From NCBI RefSeq assembly GCF_003172875.1, contig NZ_QGKM01000007.1:1-64000 (forward strand): a stretch of DNA of 64,000 nt, written 5' to 3'. Under the pieces are notes generated by a model. The model did not search any database. It worked only from the letters and a program-made list of their open reading frames with translations, and was not told the DNA's origin. The translations under genes and the position numbers were made by a program. This document shows, one piece after another, positions 1-8,375 of this stretch; position 1 is the first letter of the stretch, and the number at the start of each line of letters is the position of its first letter. The DNA is from Leucothrix pacifica. Its GTDB lineage: Bacteria > Pseudomonadota > Gammaproteobacteria > Thiotrichales > Thiotrichaceae.

Positions 1-1523
1 TAGTCGACCCTGAAAAACCATCAAAGCCCTTGATAGTTAAAGGAAAACCCTCTTTAAAGCATGGTCATTTCGACCAGAAAGGGTAAAATGAACGCTCTTT
101 TCTGGTCGAAAGGTTCAAGATGCTCACACCTGACTCTCCCCACCACCAAACCAATTTATTTGGCCCGGATCTGTTGCTACAGCTTGATCCCAACGATCCA
201 TTGCTCGCCTTAGCGACTAAGATCCCTTGGTCAGTGTTTGATGAGGCGTTTGCCAAGCACTACAGTAAAACCACGGGTGCGCCTGCTAAGCCCATCCGGT
301 TGATGGTCGGTCTGCTGTTGCTTAAGCAGCTGGAGTGCCTGAGCGATGAAGTGGTTGTGTTGCAATGGAAGCGCAATCCTTACTATCAGGCATTTTGTGG
401 CATGACCGAGTTTCAGCAAACCCTGCCCTGCGATAGCACAGAGCTGGTCAAATTCAGACAACGGATTGGCAAAGCAGGCGTCGAATTGGTTTTTCGCATG
501 AGTGTTGCCCTGCACGGGAAGGCAGCACTCGAGGCTAACGTCAATATTGACACCACCGTACAAGAGAAGAACATTACCTATCCCACTGACAGTAAGCTGG
601 CGATTAAAATTATCAAGCGCCTGAACAAACTGGCTAAGAAACAAGGCATTCAACAACGTCGCACCTATGTAAAGGAGGTCAAGCATTGCCGGTTAGCGAT
701 ACGTAACTTTCGCCATCCCAAAAAACGAGGCCAAGCTAAAAAGGCGTTGAAACGATTGCGTACCATCGCAGGCAAGTTGATCAGAGAACTCAGAAGAAGG
801 TTACCGGCTGAGGCGTTATTTGAGCAGTATCAGAAAGACTTTCTCTTTTATGAGCGGGTGCTGGCTCAGCAGCCCAAAGATAACAACAAAATCTACTCCC
901 TGCATGAACCGGCAGTTTATTGTATTGGAAAAGGCAAGGATCACGTGCAATACGAGTATGGCAATAAGGTCTCCATCGCCAGTACGGCTAAAGGCAATAT
1001 TATTGTGGGTGCGGTGAGCCATGAGCAGAACCTTCATGATGGTCATACGTTGCCGGACATACTCGCTCACATTAAGCGCAGCCGTGGCAAGAAAGTCAAA
1101 CAAGCGACCTGTGATCGAGGTTATCGCGGCAAACGCCGGGTGAATGGTACGGAGATCGTGCTGCCCAAGCCGCCACTAAAACGGGATAACCGCTATCAGC
1201 GTGATAAGAAACGCAGGCAGTGCCGAAGACGGGCAGCGATAGAGCCTATCATTGGTCATCTGAAATCAGACTTTCGCTTATCCCGAAATTACCTCAAGGG
1301 TGTAATGGGTGATGAAATCAATCTGTTGATGGCAGCCGCTGCCTGGAATCTAAAAAAGTGGTTAGTGGCTGCTTCAGCGGCGGCAAAATACTACTTTTGC
1401 CTTGTTATTGTGTTGGTATTAGCGAGGGGGAGTCGTGTTCAAGCCCAATTTCGAATAAGTCTGGCACACAACTAAACAGTCTGAAAAACGTATAAGTCGG
1501 GCGGAGTTTTTCAGGGTCGACCA
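1..1523 (+). mobile_element. IS5-family insertion sequence, apparently intact
   Basis: The element is bounded by inverted repeats. Bases 3-18 read GTCGACCCTGAAAAAC and the exact reverse complement lies at 1506-1521; one or two further imperfect bases may belong to each end (TA on the left, TG on the right). It encloses one transposase gene transcribed toward the right end. The left end coincides with the window edge, so the target-site duplication cannot be seen. Length (about 1.5 kb) and the single DDE transposase are typical of the IS5 family. The inner part of the left end also carries a short repeat of its own near 73-116 (the phrase TTTCGACCAGAAA and its inverse), which could fold in the leader of the transposase mRNA. 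Confidence 0.85.
120..1475 (+). CDS. IS5-family DDE transposase
   Basis: A 451-residue transposase. The N-terminal part (about 1-115) is the DUF772/InsH-like domain that precedes IS5-type catalytic domains. A Lys/Arg-rich insertion follows at about 165-230. The likely acidic triad is the Asp in NIDTTVQ, the Asp in TCDRGYRG and the Glu in AAIEPIIGHLKSD, the last being the conserved C-terminal signature of IS5/IS1182-type enzymes. The gene is uninterrupted and sits between matching terminal repeats, so the element may still be active. The last 35 residues are hydrophobic and less conserved-looking. The exact IS subgroup is not assignable by eye. Confidence 0.9.
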   Translation: MLTPDSPHHQTNLFGPDLLLQLDPNDPLLALATKIPWSVFDEAFAKHYSKTTGAPAKPIRLMVGLLLLKQLECLSDEVVVLQWKRNPYYQAFCGMTEFQQTLPCDSTELVKFRQRIGKAGVELVFRMSVALHGKAALEANVNIDTTVQEKNITYPTDSKLAIKIIKRLNKLAKKQGIQQRRTYVKEVKHCRLAIRNFRHPKKRGQAKKALKRLRTIAGKLIRELRRRLPAEALFEQYQKDFLFYERVLAQQPKDNNKIYSLHEPAVYCIGKGKDHVQYEYGNKVSIASTAKGNIIVGAVSHEQNLHDGHTLPDILAHIKRSRGKKVKQATCDRGYRGKRRVNGTEIVLPKPPLKRDNRYQRDKKRRQCRRRAAIEPIIGHLKSDFRLSRNYLKGVMGDEINLLMAAAAWNLKKWLVAASAAAKYYFCLVIVLVLARGSRVQAQFRISLAHN

Positions 1524-1551
1524 CTTAGAAACGACGTTCAATTCGTATTAA

Positions 1552-1656
1552 AAGCCATCACTGGCCGCAGCAAAGACTAAAAACTGGGCAATTGTCTATG
1601 CCGACCCATCGCTTGAGTTGGACAATAACGATATGCGAAGAGTCATCAATAAATAG
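1552..1656 (+). pseudogene. possible IS66-type transposase scrap
   Basis: A short open fragment without a start codon ends in the phrase YADPSLELDNNDMRRVI. The dipeptide-rich LELDNN...R.I resembles the C-terminal LEIDNN-AERAIR signature of IS66-type transposases. Nothing upstream continues the homology; the frame is closed by a stop at 1549. It lies immediately beside the intact IS. This is a weak motif match, and chance resemblance is possible. Confidence 0.3.
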
Positions 1657-1978
1657 TTGAACAGAAGCTTATCTTCCCACTTAGCAATTGGATCTGGTAT
1701 CTCTCTGACCAAAGAGGAAGCGAATCACAGAAAGACTACTGAAGCCATAGGAATGTCGTGAATTGCCATTAAAGCATCCGACACTACCTCTCTGGCACAT
1801 CCGATGTTGTATCAGCAGCAAATATATTAGCGAAACTCAATTCTATAAATAGCTCACAACAAATAGGGCGAGCTCTATCAGTACTGGATGCTCTCCCTAG
1901 GTTCGGTCCCCATAAAGCTAATAATATGGGTATTCGGCAAACTGCTATCGTGTATCCAACCTGCATGACAAAAGCCGA
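1657..1978. other. gap with no recognisable gene
   Basis: About 320 bp between the transposase scrap and the DUF4143 gene. A plus-strand frame is open from 1773 to 2048 (antisense to the end of the DUF4143 gene) and has protein-like composition, but it has no good start or ribosome-binding site and I do not recognise it. It may be a gene fragment left by insertions at this junction. No terminator or promoter stands out. Confidence 0.4.
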
Positions 1979-3145
1979 TTATAATTCATACAATAGCCCA
2001 CAAAGTTCCACCAATCCAATAGCTTCTACACCCCCTCCTTTCGGGTAGCGCTCCAATCCCGTATAAACCACAAATGCTTTACTAGGTTTAATATCATCCA
2101 CGGATATATGAAACCCTTTAGTAACCTTAGGCGCAAGACTACGTTTTATCTCTATCGCCCAAACGCCATGCTTACCGCCCAAATCCAAAAGCAGGTCAAT
2201 CTCAGCACCCGCTGAGGTACGGTAGTAACTCACTTCTGCTCGATCTGGTGCTGCCCGAATCAAACTTTCAATGACAAAACCCTCCCAACTTTCACCCGTA
2301 ATCGGGTGACTGAGAATTTCATCATAATCATCGAGCCGTAACAAAGTGTGTAACAGCCCACTGTCTCGCAGGTAAACTTTAGGGCTTTTTACCAAGCGTT
2401 TGCCTACGTTAGCGTGATAAGGCTGTAAGCGCCTGATGAGCAACAAATCAACCATTAGATCGAGATAACGTGCAACAGTCTTACCATCAACGGAAAGACT
2501 TTTCGCCAAGTTTGCAGCATTCAGTGGTGACCCCTGTAAATGCGCTAACATCGTCCAAAAACGCCTCAATGTTTCGGCAGGTATACGCGGCCCAAGTTGC
2601 GGAATATCTCGCTCCAGATAGGTTTGAATAAAGTTATTACGCCAAGTCACACTTTGCTCTTCATCAGCTGCTAGAAAACTACGGGGAAAACCGCCACGAA
2701 TCCAAAGCTCATTGATTGAAGCAGGGTCAATCTCGGCCACCTCTAAAGGTGTTAATTCGAGATATGCAATTCTTCCAGCCAAGCTTTCACTGGATTGTTT
2801 GAGTAGCTCTATAGAAGCTGAACCTAAGAGTAAAAACTGACCCGTCGTAAAACCCAATTCAATACCTTCATCGATTAAACCTCTTAAAATCTGAAATAGG
2901 TTTGGTAGGCGTTGAACTTCATCAAGAATGATCAGCTTTCCTCGGTGATGGAGTAGGTACTCACGTGCATCTGAGAGTTTTTCCAGATCTTCAGGATTCT
3001 CTAGATCAAGATAGATGCTATCGGTTTCTTTACCCAGACTTTTAGCGAGGGTTGTCTTACCTACTTGTCGAGGTCCAAGCAGTGTTACGGCAGGAAACTG
3101 GTTTAGACGCTTCCTGACTGTGGCTGTGAGTTTTCTAGATATCAT
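1979..3145 (-). CDS. AAA-type ATPase with DUF4143 domain
   Basis: A 388-residue ATP-binding protein of the AAA_14/DUF4143 family. The P-loop is visible near the N-terminus (LLGPRQVGKTTLA) and a Walker B-like stretch follows (KLIILDEVQRLP). The C-terminal half is the DUF4143 region, ending in a nuclease-like patch (TSAGAEIDLLLDL...AIEIKRS) that resembles the core of PD-(D/E)XK folds. Members are abundant in bacteria and archaea, often next to mobile DNA, and their physiological role is unsettled. The start chosen is the ATG encoding MISRKL, the usual beginning of the family; a TTG 27 bases further up (3172) is the alternative. Neither has a strong ribosome-binding site. It stands alone on the minus strand. 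Confidence 0.85.
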   Translation of the reverse strand: MISRKLTATVRKRLNQFPAVTLLGPRQVGKTTLAKSLGKETDSIYLDLENPEDLEKLSDAREYLLHHRGKLIILDEVQRLPNLFQILRGLIDEGIELGFTTGQFLLLGSASIELLKQSSESLAGRIAYLELTPLEVAEIDPASINELWIRGGFPRSFLAADEEQSVTWRNNFIQTYLERDIPQLGPRIPAETLRRFWTMLAHLQGSPLNAANLAKSLSVDGKTVARYLDLMVDLLLIRRLQPYHANVGKRLVKSPKVYLRDSGLLHTLLRLDDYDEILSHPITGESWEGFVIESLIRAAPDRAEVSYYRTSAGAEIDLLLDLGGKHGVWAIEIKRSLAPKVTKGFHISVDDIKPSKAFVVYTGLERYPKGGGVEAIGLVELCGLLYEL

Positions 3146-3227
3146 CCTTGTAATTATGGACTTTAGTGCCAAATTTGCAAGGTAGTTGTAATATCACTAC
3201 TGAAAAACTTGAGCGCAGCAGCACTAA

Positions 3228-3683
3228 TCACCCAGCAATCCCCATAATAAACTCCCACTCTGACTTCTCGACTGGCATGATGGAGAGTCTGTTGCCTTTT
3301 TTCAGCAGCCTCATCTCAGCAAGTTCTGGCATGGTTTTGAGCTCAGCCAGACTAATCACCTGCTCCAGTTTTTTAACAAACTTCATATCAACCAATATCC
3401 ATTTCGGCTTGTCGGGATCACTTTTAGGGTCGTAGTAGTTTGCCTCAGGATCAAACGCTGTGGGGTCAGGGTATGGCTCGCTGGCGACCTCACAAATCCC
3501 GACAATACCTGGCGCTGCACAGCTGGAATGATAGAAAAACACCTGATCACCAACCTTCATTTGATCACGCATAAAATTACGCGCCTGATAATTCCGGATA
3601 CCATCCCACGGTTCAACATTCGCCGCTTGCAAATCATCGATTGAAAACGCGTCGGGCTCACTTTTGATTAACCAGTACTGCAT
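3228..3683 (-). CDS. EVE domain protein (thymocyte nuclear protein 1 family)
   Basis: A 151-residue EVE-domain protein. The whole length matches the family: the N-terminal YWLIKSEPDAFSIDDL, the central WDGIRNYQARNFM, and the FYHSS motif lining the ligand pocket. EVE domains share the PUA-like fold and are proposed to bind modified DNA or RNA bases; human THYN1 is the best-known relative. The start is set at the ATG before QYWLIKSEP because a GGAGAG ribosome-binding site precedes it and because this is where family members begin; the longer frame upstream is not needed. It appears to be a single-gene unit, followed by the separately oriented DUF4143 gene. Confidence 0.92.
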   Translation of the reverse strand: MQYWLIKSEPDAFSIDDLQAANVEPWDGIRNYQARNFMRDQMKVGDQVFFYHSSCAAPGIVGICEVASEPYPDPTAFDPEANYYDPKSDPDKPKWILVDMKFVKKLEQVISLAELKTMPELAEMRLLKKGNRLSIMPVEKSEWEFIMGIAG

Positions 3684-3815
3684 TGGACTCTCCAGACATT
3701 CAAGTCTCTCTATCATATCGGCTGAATCTGAAGCAATAAAGGGTGATGCGTTGCTAAGTATTAGCAACTAAAGCGCTGAGGTTAGTTAGCTTACAGGTGG
3801 TCTGGCCGGGAAAGC

Positions 3816-4196
3816 TTATAACAGCCCTTCTTCTTCCAGGACCTTACGCGCTACCCGAAAACACTCCAGCGCCTGTGGCACGCCACAATAAATCCCCACC
3901 ACATGAATAATCGAGCGGATTTCTTCTTTAGTTACGCCATTGCTAATCGCGCCACGACAATGAATTTCCCACTCGTGCATTTTGCCCAACGCCCCGATCA
4001 TGCTGAGATTCATCATAGAACGCGTCTTAGGATCAATGGTGTCATCCCCCCAACCAAAGCCCCAGCACCACTCGGTCATAGCTTCCTGAAACGGCAGAGT
4101 AAAATCATCCGCTGCTTCCAGATTTTTTTGCACATACTCTGCGCCTAAGGTGGCTTTGCGCTGCGCCAGACCTTTCTCAAATAGCTCCTTATCCAT
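3816..4196 (-). CDS. carboxymuconolactone decarboxylase family protein (PcaC-like)
   Basis: A 126-residue all-helical protein of the CMD/AhpD superfamily. The C-terminal half carries the PcaC-like pattern HCRGAISNGVTKEEI then YCGVPQA; the CxxC pair of AhpD peroxidase partners is absent, so a decarboxylase or hydrolase-like role fits better than redox chemistry. True PcaC acts on 4-carboxymuconolactone in the protocatechuate branch, but no other pca gene is present here, so the substrate is unknown. It overlaps the end of the GntR gene by 8 bases and is presumably co-transcribed with it, away from the catabolic operon that starts at 4957. Likely an accessory enzyme of the same pathway. Confidence 0.88.
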   Translation of the reverse strand: MDKELFEKGLAQRKATLGAEYVQKNLEAADDFTLPFQEAMTEWCWGFGWGDDTIDPKTRSMMNLSMIGALGKMHEWEIHCRGAISNGVTKEEIRSIIHVVGIYCGVPQALECFRVARKVLEEEGLL

Positions 4197-4869
4197 CTAA
4201 TACATCCTCTTTGGGTTTCTGTAATTCATTGAGTGCGATCGTCATCGCTTGCTGTAAATGTTTTGCACAGGCTTCTGCTGCTGTGTCGGGGTCTTGTTGC
4301 TTAATGGCTGCGGTAATCGCCCGAAGGTTGCGCGGGCCTGCAGTAGAGCGTCCTTTTGAGCTGAGTGTGACGGCGCGTAACTGTCCAATGCGTCCGTTCA
4401 GGCGCTCAACCAAGTCCCAGGCTACCCATTTTTCACCTTCGGAGAATATCGTATGGTAGAACATGCGGGTATCTACTAATGCCTGTTTGATATCATGATC
4501 TAGCAGTGATCGGGCAATCTTATCGCAGTACGCTTCGAGTGTGGCTACCGTTGTTTCGCTGGCGATAGCGGCACAACTGGCGATCGCAGCACTTTCCAGC
4601 ATAGTACGGATTTCATAAATTTCCTGTACCTCATGCGGATTCAAAGTAGCCACTGAAGGGCCGGCATTTGGCACAACTGTAATCAGCTGCTCACTCTCTA
4701 AATGTTGAATACACTCACGAATTACCGTACGACTAACACCTAATTGTTCACAAAGCGTTCGTTCAACCAAACGCTCTCCGGGTAAAAAATAGCCCATAGT
4801 AATGGCTTCACGCAGTCGTTCCAATGAGGTTTCTTTTAAGGTTTTTGGTCGTTCTAAGCTGGTTAACAT
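4189..4869 (-). CDS. GntR-family transcriptional regulator (FadR/FCD type)
   Basis: A 226-residue regulator. Residues about 10-75 form the GntR winged helix-turn-helix (LREAITMGYFLPGERL, then EQLGVSRTVIRECIQHLESEQLI). The remaining 150 residues are helical and match the FCD ligand-binding domain (EIYEIRTMLESAAI; Asp/His metal-site type positions such as MFYHTIF). FCD members typically sense small organic acids that are pathway intermediates and repress the adjacent operon until induced. The gene diverges from the DUF1185-to-aldehyde-dehydrogenase operon, and an inverted repeat sits in the 87-bp gap. It is therefore the probable local repressor; the inducer is unknown. Confidence 0.92.
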   Translation of the reverse strand: MLTSLERPKTLKETSLERLREAITMGYFLPGERLVERTLCEQLGVSRTVIRECIQHLESEQLITVVPNAGPSVATLNPHEVQEIYEIRTMLESAAIASCAAIASETTVATLEAYCDKIARSLLDHDIKQALVDTRMFYHTIFSEGEKWVAWDLVERLNGRIGQLRAVTLSSKGRSTAGPRNLRAITAAIKQQDPDTAAEACAKHLQQAMTIALNELQKPKEDVLDG

Positions 4870-4912
4870 CTGTCGTTATCACCCATTCATTAATTGTTTG
4901 CGTTTTTGCATA

Positions 4913-4930
4913 TTGTATACCATCATACAA
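4913..4930. promoter_or_regulatory. candidate GntR operator
   Basis: TTGTAT and its exact inverse ATACAA are separated by six bases (ACCATC) in the divergent promoter gap between the GntR gene and the catabolic operon. Half-sites of this type and AT-rich spacing are typical of FCD-class GntR regulators. A GTATAC palindrome overlaps the left half. Position and symmetry are seen; binding is inferred. Confidence 0.5.
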
Positions 4931-4956
4931 AAAACAGCGACCACGAGTATTTTTGA

Positions 4957-5556
4957 ATGACACCCGATATTAGAAAAATCGTTACTTTTGAAGAAGAAGT
5001 GTTTAGCGAAGGTTTTCGTAAAGCAGACACGCCATGGCGCCTCTACGCGGTTGCAGCCGTAATCACAAACCCTTGGGCAGGTCGTTTTGTTGAGGATCTG
5101 ACTCCGGAAATTCGTGCATATGGCCCAATACTGGGTGAAATGCTAACCGAACGCATCGTCAGCTTGGCAGGTGGTGGTGATGCTATTGAAGCCTATGGGA
5201 AAGCAGGCGTCGTTGGGACTAATGGCGAGATTGAACACGCTTCCGCCCTAATTCACACGCTGCATTTTGGTAATCATTATCGCAATGCAGTGGCAGCCAA
5301 AAGCTATTTATCATTCACGAATACCCGCGGTCCGGCCAATGCGCCCATCAGCATTCCATTGATGGATAAAAATGACGCCGGGCGCCGTTCTCACTACCTG
5401 ACGATCCAATTCGCCATTCCTGATGCACCTGCACCGGATGAGGTAGTGATTGTATTGGGTGGAGCATCAGGCGGGCGACCACATCACCGCATTGGTGACC
5501 GTTACCAAGACTTAAAAGAGCTGGGTCATGACCTCGATAATCCTGCCTCGGTCTAA
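4957..5556 (+). CDS. DUF1185 / amino acid synthesis (AA_synth) family protein
   Basis: A 199-residue protein matching PF06684 (DUF1185, named AA_synth). Recognisable parts are the N-terminal TPWRLYAVAAVITNPWAGRFVEDLTPEI, the glycine-rich EAYGKAGVVGTNGEIEH, and the ending VVIVLGGASGGRPHHRIGDRYQDLKEL. Structures of this family show a variant of the Bacillus chorismate mutase fold, the fold class that also includes RidA/YjgF proteins; no biochemical activity is firmly assigned. It is the first gene of the operon and overlaps the hydrolase gene by 29 bases. The ribosome-binding site is weak. In a Rut-like scheme it could take the place of RutC; that is inference. Confidence 0.88.
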   Translation: MTPDIRKIVTFEEEVFSEGFRKADTPWRLYAVAAVITNPWAGRFVEDLTPEIRAYGPILGEMLTERIVSLAGGGDAIEAYGKAGVVGTNGEIEHASALIHTLHFGNHYRNAVAAKSYLSFTNTRGPANAPISIPLMDKNDAGRRSHYLTIQFAIPDAPAPDEVVIVLGGASGGRPHHRIGDRYQDLKELGHDLDNPASV

Positions 5557-6382
5557 AACCGACCAAGGCATCGCCTATCACCACAGTGGGAATGCAAATG
5601 GCATACCGCTGTTATTGATTCATGGCGTCGGTTTGCGCGCTGAAAGTTGGTATCAACAAATTGATGCGCTAGCACCTGACTACGATGTCTATGCAGTGGA
5701 TATGCCCGGCCATGGTGAAAGTAATATCTTGTCAGTTGAGTCAAAAGAACCGACATTAGCTGATTTTACAGACTGTTTAGCACAGTTTATGACGCAGGTC
5801 ATTGGTAAACCAGCAGTGATTATTGGTCACTCTATGGGTGCTTTACTGGCATTATCACTGGCTAAATCCTACCCTGATTTATCTCTGGCTATTGTGCCGA
5901 TGAATGCGATTTATCAGCGGAGTGATGAGGCTAAACAAGCAGTACTCAGCCGTGCCAAACACTTGCGGGAACAACCACAATCAGACCCGACTGCGCCGGT
6001 AAAACGCTGGTTTAGCGAAACGCCTTCTGCACAGGATCAGTTACACGCAGCGATGTGTTGTGAGTGGCTGCAGGGAGCCAATTTACAGGGCTATGCGGAT
6101 GCCTATACAGTATTTTCTGAAGACGATGGTTTAGCAGAATCAGAGCTACAGGCGCTTGATTTACCGTGTTTGTTCATCACCGGTGAACTGGATGCTAATT
6201 CAACACCCGATATGAGTGATACCATGGCACAGCAGCTACAACATGCAGAGTCGCTGGTGATTCAACACTCCCGCCACATGACTCCGCTCACCCACGCTGC
6301 ACCAGTAAATGATGCATTAATGATGTTTTTGCATCGGCATGTGGCCACACAAAAGACTACCCGCACGGAGGTTTCATCATGA
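5528..6382 (+). CDS. alpha/beta hydrolase
   Basis: A 284-residue alpha/beta-hydrolase-fold enzyme. The oxyanion segment LLIHGVGLRAESW is near residue 30, the nucleophile elbow GHSMGA places the catalytic Ser at about residue 102, and the late HSRHMTPLTHAAPV supplies the catalytic His. The acid is probably the Asp in TGELDANSTPD. Length and layout resemble RutD-type and 3-oxoadipate enol-lactonase-type hydrolases, so it could cleave an ester, lactone, amide or carbamate made by the monooxygenase downstream. It overlaps the previous gene by 29 bases and the next by 4, indicating translational coupling. Confidence 0.9.
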   Translation: MTSIILPRSKTDQGIAYHHSGNANGIPLLLIHGVGLRAESWYQQIDALAPDYDVYAVDMPGHGESNILSVESKEPTLADFTDCLAQFMTQVIGKPAVIIGHSMGALLALSLAKSYPDLSLAIVPMNAIYQRSDEAKQAVLSRAKHLREQPQSDPTAPVKRWFSETPSAQDQLHAAMCCEWLQGANLQGYADAYTVFSEDDGLAESELQALDLPCLFITGELDANSTPDMSDTMAQQLQHAESLVIQHSRHMTPLTHAAPVNDALMMFLHRHVATQKTTRTEVSS

Positions 6383-7308
6383 GTAATTTGGACCCCAAGG
6401 CCTTACGACAGGCATTCGGCACTTTTTTAACCGGTGTCACCGTCGTCACAGCAAAAAGCGCAAGCGGTGAATTAGTTGGCTTTACTGCAAACTCGTTTAC
6501 CTCAGTGTCGATGGAACCACCCTTATTATTAGTCTGTCCGGGAAAATCACTGGGCAGTTATCCGGTGTTTGAAAATTGCAGCCACTTTGCGGTGAATGTA
6601 CTGGCACAGGATCAACAAGATATTTCCAATCATTTCGCAAGCTTTGATGGAGATCGCTTTGCCGATGTTGACTGGCAAGCCGATGAGTTTGGTACACCAA
6701 TCCTCACGGGTGCAAGCACACACTTTTCCTGCAGTACTCACCAACGCGTCGATGCCGGTGATCACATGGTGCTGTTCGGCGAAATTCAGGCTTTTAGCAG
6801 CACGGGTGACGAAGGCTTAGGCTACTCCAACCAAGGGTATTTCAGCTTAGGTTTAGAGCGTGGTGCTGGTGAAGCGCCTGCCACTGTGCGCTCCTTTAGA
6901 GTGGGCGCGATTGTTGAGGCAGATGGCGCCATTCTGGTGAAGGGGTCAGAACAGGGGCTGCGCCTGCCAACCGTGGAAGTACAAAGTCGTACCGGTGCCT
7001 TAGCTGCGATTCGTGAGCATTTTAAACAGGCTAACCTGCCCGTCGAACTGGGCCCTGCGTATTCTATCTTTGATAACCCGAAAACGGGTGACTACTCTGT
7101 GTATTTTCGCGCAAGTTGCGATGAAGCAGTGGCAACTGACTATGGCACCTTTACCCCGTTGGATTCACTGGCTGATGCCAAACTGGCCTCTGAGCCAGTT
7201 AAAAATATGTTAAATCGATATGCGCTGGAACGCCATACCGGCGTGTTTGGCTTGTACTTGGGTGATGAACAAGACGGAGAAGTACACACCCTGCATCCCG
7301 GAGGTTAA
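6379..7308 (+). CDS. flavin reductase with extra C-terminal domain
   Basis: A 309-residue protein. Residues about 8-165 are a flavin reductase of the HpaC/RutF type (ALRQAFGTFLTGVTVVTAKS, then VGFTANSFTSVSMEPPLLLVC and FAVNVLAQDQQDISNHFAS), which supplies reduced FMN to a partner monooxygenase. Stand-alone reductases of this type are about 160-180 residues, so the remaining 140 residues are an additional domain; its GAILVKGSEQGLRLPTVEV start vaguely resembles a Nudix-like fold without a complete Nudix box. It lies directly before the luciferase-like oxygenase, its expected partner, and overlaps the hydrolase gene by ATGA. Confidence 0.9.
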   Translation: MSNLDPKALRQAFGTFLTGVTVVTAKSASGELVGFTANSFTSVSMEPPLLLVCPGKSLGSYPVFENCSHFAVNVLAQDQQDISNHFASFDGDRFADVDWQADEFGTPILTGASTHFSCSTHQRVDAGDHMVLFGEIQAFSSTGDEGLGYSNQGYFSLGLERGAGEAPATVRSFRVGAIVEADGAILVKGSEQGLRLPTVEVQSRTGALAAIREHFKQANLPVELGPAYSIFDNPKTGDYSVYFRASCDEAVATDYGTFTPLDSLADAKLASEPVKNMLNRYALERHTGVFGLYLGDEQDGEVHTLHPGG

Positions 7309-7311
7309 CTC

Positions 7312-8349
7312 ATGAAATTCTCACTGTTTGCGCACATGGAGCGTGTCACTACGGGCGCGACTCATCGTGAGCTCTACAATGAATTTGTAACTCTGTGTGA
7401 AATGGCAGACCGTGGCGGTATGCACGCCATATGGACTGGTGAGCACCACGGCATGGAATTCACCATTGCCCCCAACCCGTTTACGACACTGGTGGATTTA
7501 GCCCATCGCACAAAGCAGGTTCGACTAGGGACTGGCACGGTGATCGCACCATTCTGGCATCCCATCAAACTTGCCGGTGAAGCCGCTATGACCGATGTAT
7601 TGACAGGTGGACGATTAGATGTCGGCATTGCCCGCGGCGCTTATAGCTATGAATACGAACGCATTATGCCCGGTATGGATGCCTGGGAAGCGGGTCAACG
7701 CATGCGTGAGATCGTGCCTGCCGTACAGCAGCTATGGAAGGGCGACTATGCGCATGACGGTGAATTCTACCAATTTCCTGCCAGTACCAGCGCACCCAAG
7801 CCATTACAGGATGGCGGACCACCTCTGTGGGTTGCTGCACGAGACCCTAATAGCCATGAGTTTGCTGTAGCCAATGGCTGCAATGTGCAAGTCACCCCCC
7901 TCTGGTTAGGGATCGAAGAAATAGAGAACCTAATGAAGTGCTTCAAAGATGCTTGTGAAAAGCATCAGCAAGTCGCTCGCCCAAAAATCATGTTATTGCA
8001 GCATACTTATGTTGGCAAAGACGAAGCCGCTGTGATTGCCGCCTCCAAACGCTTAAGCCGTTTTTATTGTTACTTCGGCTCATGGTTTAGAAACCAGCGC
8101 CCGGTCACTCAGGGTCAAATCAAAACCTTATCGCAAGAAGAAATGGATGCGATGGAAATGTATAGCCCTGAAAACATGCGTAAAAACCTACTGATCGGCA
8201 CCTCACAACAAGTGATTGACCGACTCAAGCATTATGAAGATTTAGGCTATGACGAATTCTCATTCTGGATTGATTCCGGCATGAGTAGTGCCGACAAGCG
8301 CGAATCCTTAGCCCGTTTTATTGATGAAGTTATGCCAGCCTTTAGCTGA
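7312..8349 (+). CDS. LLM-class flavin-dependent monooxygenase
   Basis: A 345-residue luciferase-like (bacterial-luciferase TIM barrel) enzyme. Characteristic segments are WTGEHHGMEF near residue 45, LGTGTVIAPFWHPIKLAGEAAMTDVLTGGRL at about 72-103 and a C-terminal LIGTSQQVIDRL. Such enzymes use FMNH2 delivered by a reductase and O2 to oxidise small substrates, including oxidative ring opening (RutA) and desulfonation (SsuD). The reductase ends three bases before this gene, and a GGAGG site precedes the ATG. The substrate cannot be read from the sequence. It is the presumed first enzyme of the pathway. Confidence 0.93.
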   Translation: MKFSLFAHMERVTTGATHRELYNEFVTLCEMADRGGMHAIWTGEHHGMEFTIAPNPFTTLVDLAHRTKQVRLGTGTVIAPFWHPIKLAGEAAMTDVLTGGRLDVGIARGAYSYEYERIMPGMDAWEAGQRMREIVPAVQQLWKGDYAHDGEFYQFPASTSAPKPLQDGGPPLWVAARDPNSHEFAVANGCNVQVTPLWLGIEEIENLMKCFKDACEKHQQVARPKIMLLQHTYVGKDEAAVIAASKRLSRFYCYFGSWFRNQRPVTQGQIKTLSQEEMDAMEMYSPENMRKNLLIGTSQQVIDRLKHYEDLGYDEFSFWIDSGMSSADKRESLARFIDEVMPAFS

Positions 8350-8375
8350 AACCACCGCCCGCAGGAGCACCCACT

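Noticed and set aside
231-686. 151-codon minus-strand frame inside the transposase gene
   Set aside because: It is antisense to an intact transposase and has no recognisable motif, ribosome-binding site or signal; a composition shadow.
1784-1966. 60-codon minus-strand frame near the IS
   Set aside because: No ribosome-binding site and no known motif. The opposite strand looks at least as protein-like, and neither is supported.
3166-3435. 89-codon plus-strand frame opposite the EVE-domain gene
   Set aside because: Antisense shadow of a well-supported gene; Ser-rich composition typical of reverse frames.
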